From NCBI GenBank assembly GCA_905116865.2, contig CAJHNH020001090.1, positions 62,001 through 126,000 on the forward strand: 64,000 bases of DNA. Direction: 5' to 3'. The position numbers and the translations under genes are program-made. The notes beneath the pieces were generated by a model that worked only from the letters and a program-made list of their open reading frames with translations, had not been told where the DNA came from and searched no databases. Shown here one piece after another: positions 13,501-22,132 of this stretch; the first letter of the stretch is position 1, and each line of letters starts with the position of its first letter. Source of the DNA: Candidula unifasciata (Eukaryota > Mollusca > Gastropoda > Stylommatophora > Geomitridae).

Positions 13501-14143
13501 AATGAGGTAGATGAGAAGGAAAAAAAAGGAAAAAACAAGGCAGAAGACCAAAGCAAAGACAAGAAAACAGAGGAAAATCACAAAGATAAGAAAAAGAAAG
13601 ATGAGGCGAAAAATGGGGAAGAAATTCCTGCAGAGAAAAAGGAGCCAGTGAAAGCAAGTCCACCAAAAAGGGTAAATAATATGTCTGAAATTCTGTGTCT
13701 TGTTTTTGATGCATGCAAGCCGTTACTATAATAGATGTTACCGTTCTTAGGTGACTTTTGTTACATGCAAGCCATCACTGTAACAAATGTTACCAGTCTT
13801 ATAGTATGTTCTAAAAGTTGTAGCCTCACACTATAACAATTATCTCAAAAACTCCTGTAGGGATCAGGATAAATTTGTGTATGTGGCCATAAATGACTAA
13901 TAATTTGTGTGCCTCTAAAAAATAGAATATATGGTAATTGACATATGTTTGGAGATTATTTGGAAAACAGTTCATGTGTGCAGTTATCCTTGGTGATTAT
14001 TTTGATAGCCTAACACGCAAACAATGAAAAATTCACACAACTCACAGGAGGCTGATGCTGGAGATGACCACCTGAAAGTGAAAACTGAAGTCTGTGAAAA
14101 GGGAGCAGTTTGCTCTTTTCAAAAGTTTCTGTTACTGAATTAA
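1215..14143 (+). CDS. Lys/Glu/Asp-rich low-complexity protein gene, 3' part (six exons)
   Basis: Six exons join in one open frame: 1215-1541, 7984-8080, 8781-8888, 10028-10116, 13303-13671 and 14048-14143. Each has AG before and GT after it where expected, and the phases agree (0/0, 0/1, 1/1, 1/0, 0/0, 0/stop), giving 1086 nt, 361 residues and a stop at 14141-14143. No start codon is assigned, so 5' exons are missing or lie left of the window. The first 110 residues are acidic (DGSDGDDEND, DEVDELDEED). The middle alternates Lys runs (QKKKKKEDK) with Glu runs (SEEEEDEEEVD). The product should be disordered, highly charged and probably nuclear because of PRRKK and KKKKK stretches. I see no folded domain, signal peptide or membrane segment and do not recognise the family. 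The introns are packed with LINEs and SINEs. Extra exons could be hidden in the 6.4-kb intron after 1541. Confidence 0.72.
1590..2685 (+). mobile_element. RTE-like LINE fragment, reverse transcriptase end with (AAG)n tail
   Basis: Broken frames carry reverse-transcriptase motifs VNSGVRQGCVLSPLLFITYM and ELLFAKDQVL (an altered catalytic box) and then the C-terminal part CLRRAAGVSRKDKIRNHEFR, QQMKWFGHLTRIP, ASGRPWKIW. It ends in GAAGAAGAAGAAG near 2667-2682. Several frameshifts and stops make it inactive. It is in the Lys/Glu-gene intron. Confidence 0.8.
2690..3400. other. Intron sequence, AT-rich
   Basis: Holds T-runs and an (AT)n stretch at 2959-2984. I see nothing else in it. Confidence 0.6.
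3403..3535. repeat. (CTT)n-rich pyrimidine tract
   Basis: TTCTTCTTATTCCTCTTCTT and variants. It gives false Lys-rich frames on the minus strand. Confidence 0.85.
3541..3740 (+). repeat. Dispersed repeat B copy
   Basis: CCTTTAAAAGGACAGACTAC, TTATTTACAGGTAGACTACG, TTGACCCAAGACATCTAATT and AGGTTGGTCTGTTC match copies at 10243, 17600 and 57205. Confidence 0.5.
4010..4315 (-). mobile_element. SINE-A copy
   Basis: Read inverted: (TTC)n, CACTGGTTGTAAACCCCGGC, TCATCTACTGCTGGATTTTG, TGTGTGCAGACTGTTG and GGGCCCCGAAACC. It is in the Lys/Glu-gene intron. Confidence 0.75.
4320..5045. other. Intron sequence with T-runs
   Basis: AT-rich, with T-runs at 4670-4720. No gene or named repeat recognised. Confidence 0.6.
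5046..5168. repeat. Tandem duplication, about 60-bp unit
   Basis: AGCAAAACTGATTGTTCCGT, AAGAAATTCACATTTAAC recurs as AGCAAAACTGATTGTTCAGT, AAGAAATTTACATTTAAC. Confidence 0.85.
5285..5530 (-). repeat. Dispersed repeat B copy
   Basis: Inverted: CTTGTGGTGGTTCCTGGGCA, AACAAGCATGTCATGAAAGA, CACAGCCTAACTGTAAACCA and CTTTTAAAAGGCGAGC. Confidence 0.5.
5575..6310 (+). mobile_element. LINE-D fragment: RNase H domain and 3' end
   Basis: Broken frames read VVIYTDG, then ETVTAAFHWLENHLYTHALI (RNase H core) and FGNEQADRLAGSARLGDELM. These correspond to the TDGS, E and GNExAD positions of RNase H, with changes such as TGSQS for the usual TDSQS. The 3' end GGAGCGCTTATGGGGGTGTC, CCGAGTGCTAGGATGTCGAT recurs in the window many times. 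Inactive. Confidence 0.78.
6311..6904. other. Intron sequence between two LINE fragments
   Basis: 6360-6580 has LINE-like phrases (GATGAACAGAGAATCACCAA, GAAGGAAATGGAGAAATAGA) and may be another decayed LINE 3' end. The rest is featureless. Confidence 0.45.
6905..7610 (-). mobile_element. RTE-like LINE fragment, C-terminal part
   Basis: Minus-strand frames read KQASEFKYLGTTFTEDGKLD, then after a frameshift MRCLRRAVGVTIRDKIRNEI, RRQQVKWIAHLERMP, AQGRPRTRWKDNI, ending in a (GAA)n tail at about 6910-6935. Same family as the copy at 1590. Confidence 0.82.
7715..7900 (+). mobile_element. SINE-E copy with tRNA-like head
   Basis: GTGGCGCTCTCGGCAGGCAG and ATGTGGGATCAAACCCAGTA form a tRNA-like head, followed by AGGTTGACCCAGCCTAAAAT and AAGTAAAGGCAGCTGG. 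It ends 84 bp before exon b of the Lys/Glu-rich gene. Confidence 0.6.
7984..8080 (+). CDS. Exon b of the Lys/Glu-rich gene
   Basis: The exon is preceded by a pyrimidine-rich TTTCCTGCAG acceptor and followed by GTCAGC. It starts in phase 0 and ends one base into a codon. It encodes APVATPRRKKSDVHQDEVKE and then a Ser/Asp acidic tail. PRRKK could serve as a basic nuclear-import motif. The donor is followed directly by a long TC-rich tract. Confidence 0.68.
8089..8235. repeat. TC/TG-rich simple repeat
   Basis: CTCTCTTTCTCTCTGTCGGT-type sequence directly after exon b of the Lys/Glu-rich gene. Confidence 0.85.
8781..8888 (+). CDS. Exon c of the Lys/Glu-rich gene
   Basis: The exon is preceded by TATTCTCTAG and followed by GTAGAG at 8889. 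It is 108 nt, phase 1 to phase 1, and encodes a Lys/Glu/Asp-only stretch including EKQKKKKKEDKDNGDRKEKK. Because its length is a multiple of three it could be skipped without a frameshift. Confidence 0.7.
9050..9440 (+). mobile_element. RTE-like LINE fragment, C-terminal part
   Basis: The plus-strand frame CEIRCLRKAASLTIEKKFRN, RQKIKWFGHLLRM stops and continues in pieces (KARGHPRRTRINGIKS). It resembles the fragments at 1590 and 6905 and is more decayed. Confidence 0.72.
9441..10027. other. Intron, nothing recognised
   Basis: AT-rich intron ending in the pyrimidine tract of the exon d acceptor. Confidence 0.6.
10028..10116 (+). CDS. Exon d of the Lys/Glu-rich gene
   Basis: The exon is preceded by TTTTCTCTCTTTCAG and followed by GTATGC at 10117. 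It starts in phase 1 and ends in phase 0. It encodes EKNKKNKNVDKNENSEEEED and then EEEVDAKKAK, a Lys block followed by an acidic block. Confidence 0.7.
10243..10350 (+). repeat. Dispersed repeat B fragment
   Basis: CCCTTAAAAGGGCAGTTAGC, GTTGTGGTTTACAGCTAGGC and TTCAGCAACATTTAA match the family. Confidence 0.5.
10505..10690 (+). mobile_element. SINE-E body copy
   Basis: GGGAAAGTAAAGGTGGCCGG, AATGCTGACCACATCACCCA, AAAATATAGGTCTAGCCTTA and GAAAAGGGTCCTTTAC match the family. Confidence 0.65.
10790..11260 (-). mobile_element. LINE C-terminal fragment with (GAA)n tail
   Basis: Minus-strand SNNEIQNAFKSPLITGITRA, NRLKRLRHIERMSDD and GQRPPGRPRRQC follow the NRLRWFGHVxRM/GRPRxRW pattern of LINE C-termini. 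The 3' end near 10795 is (GAA)n. A second copy of this 3' end is at 47095-47220. Confidence 0.7.
11261..11621. other. Intron, nothing recognised
   Basis: AT-rich, one long T-run at 11457-11474. Precedes the 53-bp minisatellite. Confidence 0.6.
11622..12484. repeat. Minisatellite, 53-bp unit, about 16 copies
   Basis: The unit is AGTCTTAGATGTTTTTCTGT, TACATGTAAGCCATCACTGT, AACAGATGTTACC. Each unit holds the inverted pair CTGTTAC/GTAACAG. Older copies lie at 13711-13800 and 14347-14530. In the Lys/Glu-gene intron. Confidence 0.95.
12530..12610. repeat. Short tandem repeat, 30-bp unit, three copies
   Basis: ACCACACTCTCGTACTCAAT, CAGAAAACC recurs three times directly after the 53-bp array. Confidence 0.85.
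12970..13240 (-). mobile_element. SINE-E full-length copy with tRNA-like head
   Basis: On the minus strand the head GGCAAACGT to CTTTTTTGCA inverted holds GTTGGTTCAAATCCCCACAG (B box). The body has CTGGGAAGTAAAGG, TCTATAAAATATAGGTCAAG and GGAAAAGGGTGTTTTAC. It ends about 60 bp upstream of exon e. Confidence 0.7.
13303..13671 (+). CDS. Exon e of the Lys/Glu-rich gene (largest Lys-rich segment)
   Basis: The exon is preceded by TTTTTATTTTTCAG and followed by GTAAAT at 13672. It holds 123 codons in phase 0 at both ends, almost all Lys, Glu, Asp, Asn and Gln, ending VKASPPKR. It has no stop over 369 nt although it is AT-rich, which supports real coding. Apparent Phe/Leu-rich frames on the opposite strand are shadows of this exon. 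Confidence 0.72.
13711..13800. repeat. Outlying diverged copies of the 53-bp unit
   Basis: GCATGCAAGCCGTTACTATA and TTACATGCAAGCCATCACTG, TAACAAATGTTACCAGTCTT match the main array 1.2 kb upstream, just after exon e. Confidence 0.75.
14048..14143 (+). CDS. Terminal exon of the Lys/Glu-rich gene
   Basis: The exon is preceded by an ACTCACAG acceptor and starts in phase 0. It encodes EADAGDDHLKVKTEVCEKGA and ends about ten residues later at TAA 14141-14143. The last residues are hydrophobic (SFQKFLLLN), unlike the rest of the protein, so an internal donor with a further exon is possible. As read it is the C-terminus. Confidence 0.55.
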   Translation, partial: EADAGDDHLKVKTEVCEKGAVCSFQKFLLLN

Positions 14144-14346
14144 CTGTAAGCTCGCTGGTTTGCTTTGAGTTAAGATAAGGAAAAATCAAAAACTAGATGT
14201 TTGTTTAAATTTGCCCGGGCTTGATTATTAAAAAGTTGCATGCAAAATTTCACAAACTTAAACCGAACAGTTACCGAGCTGCAGAGTTTTTAAGCTAGGC
14301 ATGATTTCTCAAATGGACTGTAGTTGTGTTGTTTTTTGTTGTTGTT

Positions 14347-14530
14347 GTTACAAGGAAGCCCTCACTGTAACATATGTTACCAGTCCTAGATAGGTGTCTT
14401 GTACCATTCTTCTGCAGATTTTTTTAATTACATGCAAGCCCTTGCTGTAACATGTTACCACTTTTATAGATCGGTGCTTTTGCTGTGTGCGAGTCCTCAG
14501 TGTAACTAATACTACCAGTCTTGGATTCAT
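14347..14530. repeat. Outlying diverged copies of the 53-bp unit
   Basis: GTTACAAGGAAGCCCTCACT, GTAACATATGTTACCAGTCC and TACATGCAAGCCCTTGCTGT follow the terminal exon. Confidence 0.65.
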
Positions 14531-14689
14531 GTTTTCGTTACCTGAGTAGGAGCTAATGGCAGCCAAAATATATGTCCAAGAAAAGTACAAAGAAAATCAT
14601 GGAAGAGTAATAATGGAAACCAGATAATGGCCTGGGAAGTAAAGGTGGCTCACCTGATGCTGACCATAAACTAAAGGGTACTGATTGTC

Positions 14690-16470
14690 AGGTACCTAAA
14701 CTACTCTACTTGTTTATATGGCTCGATAGGAAGGCCAGCTGACAGACTCTACTACCCAAACACACTTAAGGCGACACTCCGGCTGAGTACAACCATTATC
14801 TTTAATATACAATGAACATTAGACGTACAACACTTCAACTGGGCTAAGCAGCTCCCATCCGAAACTGCCTTGGCGATGACAGCTTTACACTCACTAATCA
14901 CCCCAGGTCAGCTCCCATGGATCTAGGGGAGCACGACTCTTAGCGAACAGTGTCTCAGTGCCAATCAATCCGCCGTCGATTGCCAAACGGGACTTCAGCG
15001 ATACACGGGAAGTGTATGGCCTAAGCGCGCCCGGGCAGTTTTATCGCCATTACCAGGCGCGTCACCTATGATTAACTGCTTAAGCAAATACTACCTGTAA
15101 TATCTACTACACAAAGACCTTAACTCTCTCTACTATCTAGCCGACAACAATAAATACAAATACGGCCTATCACAGACACTAAATACGAATATCCTATTTG
15201 TACCTAACCGTCACTAACCTAACCGTTACCTCGTCGTAAACTGTTGTCCTGTCTCTCTCTGTCGATAAGCACACAACCGTCGTCAACAACTGTCCGCTCA
15301 CAAGTCCCCCAAAACCCGCTTGGCCCAAGCCTTTTGTATTTCCCCCCGAGTTCATCGCAAAATCCGCAGCACTCCGTGTCAGGTTGAGTGAACTCGGCCT
15401 GGCCTCTAAACTGGGCACGGCTTATTGCGTGAACGAGCTGTACGTTCACACACTGAGTTTGCGCTGGAGGTCAACTGGTACAAGCGTGATGATTCACGAT
15501 TCTTACTTCATGATTCCGAACTGGCCTCTGACACTGATTTTCTATGAAAATATGAGTTTTGTATCATTGGTGCCATAGAGAGCCCTGTCAGTTCAACATA
15601 ACGGAAGCAGAAATAGAAGTTACCCAAGCAAACGAAGAATGTTGAATTAAGAATCGACATCACAGCACTTGGGACACTTCCATAAGTGCTCACTCCCTAT
15701 CTTCAGTAGCAATCGAATAGTTCCAATTCCGATGGTACCAGTAACCGTCTGATTGTATATCCATCTCATTCTTTCCCTGAGTGTTGAGCGTTGGCCAGTG
15801 CAATGAGCTCACTCGTCGTCTAATGGGTGTTTTATGTGTGTCGTGGATGTTCTCGTCACACACTCTGCGTTAACATAACTGGTACAAGCCAACACCGACT
15901 TAGCCGTACGAAACATCAGTTTATTGACATGTTGTAACTTACAGCAGTGTCCATTCGTTGTTCTAATAAACAGCTCTCGCACACCACATCACGCAGACTT
16001 CAACAAGCAGGTTCCTCGCGCAGTTACTGACCAGAGTCTGCACCGATGGAGCTGGTTGATCTTCTGGACATTACACAGACTCCTGGCTTCACACGTAGTC
16101 GTCTGGTTCTTCTTTCACAACAAGCAATCTTACGTTGACATTCGTACGCTCAGTCTCCCGTCCTTTCGCTCTAACAAGTCGACACAAATTAACTTGATCA
16201 GAATCGAGTCTGAACTTATGCCACGGGTTAATTTCACGTGGCAACACATGGTGGTCCTTTACTTCCGCGTGGCGACCTATGGTCGCGTCAACGTGTTTCA
16301 CGTGATGACTTGTGGTCATCACCTATCTTGAAAACCTCGTATAATCCGAGTATCTGGAATATCTCTGTGTTTTGGGTTAACCTTGGGCCTACCCCCCAAC
16401 AGTCCTAATGTGGGTGAAAATATCCCCCATTACAGCCAGATTCCCTGGTAACTCCTTGCAGCGCCATTCT
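14690..16470 (-). repeat. GC-richer repeat region, possible solo LTR (minus), with LINE-D insertion
   Basis: Base composition differs from the flanks. On the minus strand a block starts TGTTGGGGGGTAGGCCCAAG (16401) and contains AATAAA (near 15930), as an LTR would. The other border is not clear: no matching CA end with a target duplication was found. No integrase or reverse transcriptase is seen. A LINE-D 3' end (15640-15800) splits it. Confidence 0.3.
15640..15800 (-). mobile_element. LINE-D 3' end fragment
   Basis: On the minus strand GAGCACTTATGGAAGTGTCC, CAAGTGCTGTGATGTCGATT matches other LINE-D ends. It interrupts the 14.7-16.4 kb repeat region. Confidence 0.7.
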
Positions 16471-18214
16471 CCTTAGACCGTAATGATCTGTCTGCACCTC
16501 CGCACTGTTTACTTGCTCCGAAAAGGGCTCTCACAAAATCTAATTTGTCATTCATCAGTTGACCACCAAGTGTGGCAGAGCCAAGCAGACGAAGGATAGG
16601 TGGAATATTTAAGGCAGTGAAACCAGCATCTCAGTAGTACTCACCAAGGCTCGCACTAAATGCCTCTTCAAAAAACGTGATGCTGTATGGCAGAGAAAGG
16701 TTCCGAGAAAAGAAGAAAGACCATGTGTGCCATGCACAAGTTAAACAGTAGCAGTGTAAGAAGGGTCCGTTATTATGCATACATTACAGTTTCAGATAAA
16801 TAATGATAAAATAGAATCACAGCTCATTACACACTGCACGTTTCAACTGTATTCCTCTTATGTCTTTTTCAGTCTCGTCTGTGTGCCATCTTGTGATCAA
16901 TTCATCAGAAATGTTCAAATGACTTTGAGAGCAGGTCGCCTGACATTGGTAAATCATTTCACTGCATTGACTAGGGGTGCTCACAGCTCACAAATATTTG
17001 ATAAAAACATTTCTTTTATCCATTGTATAAATTTTTATCTTCATTTGTGCAGTTAAGTGAGTTAGTGAATTTTTCCATAAGGAAATTAAGGAATTATAAG
17101 GCTGTCAGTGTGAGAGACAAATACATTAATAGATACTGTAAATATAGAAAAATAAAAAAGAAGGTAATATTAATAAGAAACTATATAAAAGACAATACAG
17201 CAATGTTGCAGATCTGTACACTTGCAAGTAAGGAATATTTCTAGTAATAGCAGCGGTGAGCAACTGAAGTTTGTATAATTCAGAAATACTAGAGTTTTTT
17301 TTTTCTTTATATTTTGGGAGTTTATAATCGGACTTCTCTAGACACCATTGAGATTAGAATTTTGCCCGGTGTGCTGAATATGGGGAGTGGGCGCTTGTGA
17401 GAATGTCCAGGGTGATGTGATGTTGGTTGTTAACTCGGCTCAATTTGAGAGTTAGGGACAGTATGCTTTGTGTCTTTCTGGTGATGAAGTTGTATAGTGT
17501 GGATTGTGTTCAGGCATTCGACTGTTGAGCTTAATAACTTATAGATCACTGGTAAACTTAATGGGAAGATAATAAAGGCAATTCTTCTATGTTCCCTGGA
17601 CAAGGGCACTTGGCACATTGTTTTGTGGTTTACAGCTAGCCTGTGATGTCTGCATCTTTTGGCGCAAGACACTTGATTTCAGCAAAATTAGTAGCCTTTT
17701 GCATGTCTGGTTTAGGCGGTGCAAACGCTTTTCAAATTTGTAATGTAGCAGGTTCGATCCCATCTGTGGACGTCTTGACAGCAGACCGTCTTGCATTTGT
17801 TTTGATAGTGGTATCGAGAGCTGACCATTCAGAAGTGATGGCAATCTGCGGAATGTAAGATTGTCTAGTAAAATCACAAACAACCCCAACAAATGCTGGA
17901 TTTGGTTCTGCACTGTCCAGTAAAAGGACACACAACTAACACTTTGTTAAGGGAGCAGTGGTTTTACTCTGTGTTTCCCCACCCCTAAACAGGGCCACAC
18001 AGGACAGCAAGGAGATGAAAAAGAGATCAATGTTTGGATAGTTTGACCACATGCCATAGGCAACAGCAACACAGACCTGATTCTGGTGATCGTGTGAAAT
18101 GGTGAAACACAACAACCTACACATCAGAATGGCACATGATACAGATGATGCATAGTTTACTCCTTGTTATTATACACAGTAACGGACTGCAGCACACCTC
18201 AGGTCTCCTTTCTT
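16471..18214. other. Intergenic, mostly unassigned
   Basis: Contains repeat B (17600-17720). 17800-17931 shares ATTGTCTAG, AAAATCACA and CAACAAATG-type phrases with 27040-27110, possibly a decayed element. No gene seen. Confidence 0.45.
17600..17720 (+). repeat. Dispersed repeat B fragment
   Basis: TTTTGTGGTTTACAGCTAGC, CTGTGATGTCTGCATCTTTT and ACTTGATTTCAGCAAAATTA match the family. Confidence 0.45.
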
Positions 18215-18505
18215 CATGGTATTCACTGGTTGGAAACTCCAGCAGAAAGTTCTGGTTGTTCATCCACTTCTGGACTTCAGTCTTATTCCCGAACCTGAGT
18301 TTTGCGTGCACATCTGTTTTACAGGTCTGGCTTATTATTATGCAGGCTGTGGGTTAAACACCTCTCAGGCAGAAGCACTCTGACTTTGAAGGACACACCC
18401 CTAAATTAGTCAACTCTTACAACATGCTTGTTAGGGAGGCAGTGAGTCTGTTCTTGTTTCCCCAACACTGGGGCCCTGGAACTCACAAGGAGAACCTCAA
18501 GTATC
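18215..18505 (-). mobile_element. SINE-A copy
   Basis: Read inverted: TTCACTGGTTGGAAACTCCA, TTGTTCATCCACTTCTGGAC, TTTTACAGGTCTGGCTTA, AACATGCTTGTTAGGGAGGC and GGGCCCTGGAACTCACA. Confidence 0.75.
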
Positions 18506-18779
18506 CTGCATAGAGTACATGCTAAGATTTGTGTGTTAGCAAACACTAATCTCTTATGTTTTCATTTTTATTGCACCATGCTAGTTTTTGGTCAGAATTG
18601 ATTAACTATACCTTTTACAAACTGTTAATTTATTCAGTATACATCGATATTCTCCTGTGTTTATAGTATATGTACATTTAATTGTTTTCTCGCTTTACCC
18701 TCAGTGCATATGGTGCATCCAGATCCCTTTCTTGTTTACTCGAACATCTAAAATATTCTATATTTCTTCTATCCGTACA

Positions 18780-19310
18780 TATAATCTTCTCCTGTAAGTT
18801 GTTGACTCTTATATGCTCTCCACTCCTGCATCTCTTCTGTTCCTGCATGCTGTCCACTCTTAGATTCCCTCGACTCTTACATGTCTTACATTCTTGCATG
18901 TGCTGCACTCCTACATGTCCCCACCTCTACAAATCTTCCACTCCTACACATCCCCACCTTTTCAAATCTTCCACTCTTACATGTCCTTTACTTCTCAATA
19001 TCCTCCACTTTTATATGTCATCCACTCTTACATATCATCTACATACCACATGACCTAGCCATGGTATATACTCGGACTGAGAATGCTATAGGGCAGAAAG
19101 TTAGATAGGCCTGTGTGCCTGATTCTTAACCCTTTAAAAATAAAGTTAATTCATTTTACTCTAACCTGCCCTCCACTCTTCCATATCCTCCCCTTTTCCA
19201 TGTCATCAGTGCTGACATATGCTCCACTCTTCTGTGTCCTCTACTCCACATATCCTCCACTGTTATGTGTCATTTACTTCTTTATTCAGTCTACTCCTTA
19301 CCTTCTCTTT
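18780..19310. repeat. Degenerate pyrimidine-rich minisatellite, about 18-20-bp unit
   Basis: CTCCACTCTTACATGTCCTC-like units recur with drift (18790-19030 and 19160-19300). Confidence 0.65.
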
Positions 19311-20151
19311 CTTCAGCTTCAGCAAGCTGAGTGGTTGTAGACCACAAATGTGCCTGCACTTTTCTGAAGAATAGAGAACCTTGCTTTAGTCAACACTGTT
19401 CTTTTATCTGCACCCCTTGTCCTTGTCTCGTGTTCACACAGCTAATGCCTACTTTGATAGATGACCAGCAAACAAGTATTTTTGTTTTTGTTTCTTTGAT
19501 TCATTTTCCTCTTTTTTGTATTTTACTTACTTGATTTTGACTTAAGACTGAACTAACACTGTCTTGCGATGTCTTTTCAGATTTATTTTAGAGTTTAAAC
19601 ATTTTGTGTAATCTTTTCATTTTGTTCCTTGAACAGTATTTTATGTCTCCATTACAAATGCTGTAACAGTTTAAATTTCATTGTCAAATGTTGTTCAAGA
19701 TTTACTGTAAGGTATGTAAAGGGCAATTGTTTGATTCACTGAATTTTCCTTAATGTTGTTACCATTATACTCTTGGACATGTAACCGTTTATTGCATGTT
19801 TGTTGAATTATGATGATGTGTCCATGTGTTGGCAGCAGCTGCAAATATTTGAGTATATCTAATTCCTTTTTTCCAACAATTATCAACTGTTCTCATCCTA
19901 TGATAATGTTGTATTAATATACAAGTAGTGTTTGCTGAGGATGGGGATGGAGCGCTAATGGAAGTGCCCCAAGTGCTGTGATGTCGGTTCTTGAAACAAC
20001 TCAACTCAACACAAGTAGTGCCCAGGGTCATTTTTGTTTAATTACAGATTTGTTGATGAAGGCTTCATATCCGCAACATTCATGTTTTGTTTGTGTTTGT
20101 TATATTGTGAAGCTTGCTGATGTACTTTTCATTTGGTTTTATATCTTTGCT
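19311..20151. other. Intergenic, AT-rich
   Basis: Only the LINE-D 3' end at 19930-20015 is recognised. Confidence 0.55.
19930..20015 (+). mobile_element. LINE-D 3' end fragment
   Basis: GGATGGAGCGCTAATGGAAG, TGCCCCAAGTGCTGTGATGT and CGGTTCTTGAAACAAC match LINE-D ends. Confidence 0.65.
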
Positions 20152-20520
20152 AGTTACAGATATGTGATATTACTGCATGTATAAAGTAATGCTTTCACAC
20201 AAGGATGCTGTGTGACTAGTTACAGACATGTGGTATTACTGCATGTATAAAGTAACGCTTTCACAGGAGGATGCTGTGTGACCAGTTACAGACATGTGGT
20301 ATTATTGCATGTATAAAGTAACGCTTTCATACGAGGATTCTGTGTGACCAGTTACAGACATGTGGTATTACTGCATGTATAAAGTAACGCTTTCATGCGA
20401 GGATGCTGTGTGACCAGTTACAGACAGGTGGTACTACTGCATGTATAAAGTAACGCTTTCACACGAGGATGCTGTGTGACCAGTTACAGTTGCGTGATAT
20501 TACATTTATAAAGTAATGTT
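20152..20520. repeat. Minisatellite, 66-bp unit, about 5.5 copies
   Basis: The unit is AGTTACAGACATGTGGTATT, ACTGCATGTATAAAGTAACG, CTTTCACACGAGGATGCTGT, GTGACC. Confidence 0.95.
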
Positions 20521-21227
20521 TTCACATGGGAATCTTGTGTTACCAATTGCAGAGGTATGATATGTCTTTATGTTCCCTTTAAGTGCCTTGTTTGTCCCAG
20601 CTCTTGCTGTCTAGTATATTAAAGTAAAGGACACGTGTTCGTACCTTGACCCATTCATCCCAGGAACCCTGTTGAGAGAAAAGCCATTTAAACAAAAAAA
20701 TTGTCACAGGGCTCTAATACATTTTTAAAAACATGTTTTAAAAAATATAACTAATATATTTGACATTTGGTCATTCTTACATGGCTTACTAAAATTACTA
20801 TGTAGCTGACAGTAATCTACATTACTTTGTGTGTGTGTGTGTTTTTTTTTGTTTTGCACAAATTTAACAGATTCCGTCCTCCTCATTAAATAAATTAGTC
20901 ATACTGCAATACCTGTCTATTTTTGGTTTTGCATTTTCTGCACTCTGTGATATCTTGTTGAGTCCAGTACTGTAAACGTACGCAGACATTATCTGATATG
21001 ACATGTTTTTGTGAGTCGTGTGTTGGTTCTGCTTGTATGAATATTATATTTTTGTTTCAAAACATCATTTCTCCTAATGAATTTGAATGAAAACAGTACA
21101 AACAGTTTATTGCAGTTTATTTCCTGGCATGTTTCACCGTCTCTTGTCAGATGCATGCTACAAAGCTACACAAACATACAGTGAAACAGGGATTCCTTGT
21201 AGCTGATATAGACGGCACACACAATCA
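20521..21227. other. Intergenic, nothing recognised
   Basis: AT-rich with a (GT)n at 20829-20842. 20600-20680 weakly resembles SINE-E. Confidence 0.5.
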
Positions 21228-21505
21228 ATTCTTTCTTCTTCTTCTTCTTCTTTGTTCACCGGCTTAAACTCTGGTGGAAAGCCCTGGCTGTTCGTCTGTT
21301 TGGACTTTAGCTTTGTGCAAGAGCCTGAGTTTTGCAAGTACATCCGTTTTACTTGCTTATGTGTGTGCAGCTGGTTGTTTCTGGCCGCTTGGACAGAGAA
21401 GGAAGGAAGTCCCTAATTAGTTGACTCCTACGACACTCTTATTGTAGAAGCAGTGGATTTATTCTTGTTTTCCCCCACAATGGGGACCCCGAAACACAAC
21501 ACAGG
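21228..21505 (-). mobile_element. SINE-A copy with long (TTC)n tail
   Basis: The tail (TTC)n at 21229-21252 is followed by GTTCACCGGCTTAAACTCTG, TGTGTGCAGCTGG and TGGGGACCCCGAAACACA. Confidence 0.75.
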
Positions 21506-21648
21506 GAACGCAGTTCATTGTTTCAATGTGCCGTCTGCTTCGGTTCAAATATGTTTCATAAAGTGTATGGACTTTGTCAGTACGGACAGGCACCCCAGAA
21601 CAGTGAACATTTGCTGCAGACATGCTCCTACATGCAGTAGAACAGGGA

Positions 21649-21832
21649 CAGGGCTGTTCACTAGGTTAAGTCAGTGGCCAACGTTTTGTACATGGGGATC
21701 ATCACAGACCTGAGTCCAGGCTCAAACAAAAAAAAGATTATTAATACAATACAACTGACAATGATCAGTGGGCCACTTGCCAGGCCTCCACGAGCCAGAT
21801 GCAGCCCATGGGCCACTAGTTGATTAGCCCTG
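21649..21832 (-). mobile_element. Relative of the CAGGGCT hAT-like MITE
   Basis: Left end CAGGGCTGTTCACTAG and right end, inverted, CAGGGCTAATCAACTAG form terminal repeats. GTGGCC and GGGCCACT blocks match the element at 42666. No clear target duplication is seen. Confidence 0.6.
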
Positions 21833-22132
21833 CAGTCAAGAGATCCTGGCTCAGACCAGTTGGTATTCTTGTAGAAATCATAATGTATGTTGCAGCCAGA
21901 GATATGTGTCACACCGCCTTCATTTTACTTTCTTTTAAACAAACATGTTTCTGTTTTGATAGTCATTTTTTAATAGGGGAATTTGTTGTCCTCACCACCA
22001 ATTGAACAACAAACTGTATAAACATTTATAAATTAAACGTCTCCTCTTATCTTGATCCTTATGTAACCTGTGGTGAATTATAAACGCTGCAGAGAATGCC
22101 GGTTTGTGGGCTTCATATATAGGGGTTTCCTG

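Noticed and set aside
13258..13714. Minus-strand Phe/Leu/Ser-rich frames
   Set aside because: They are the complement of the Lys/Glu-rich exon e, whose splice sites and phase are on the plus strand.
16089..16331. Open frames on both strands in 15.9-16.3 kb as genes
   Set aside because: Short, overlapping on both strands, no recognised domain, inside a repeat-like block.
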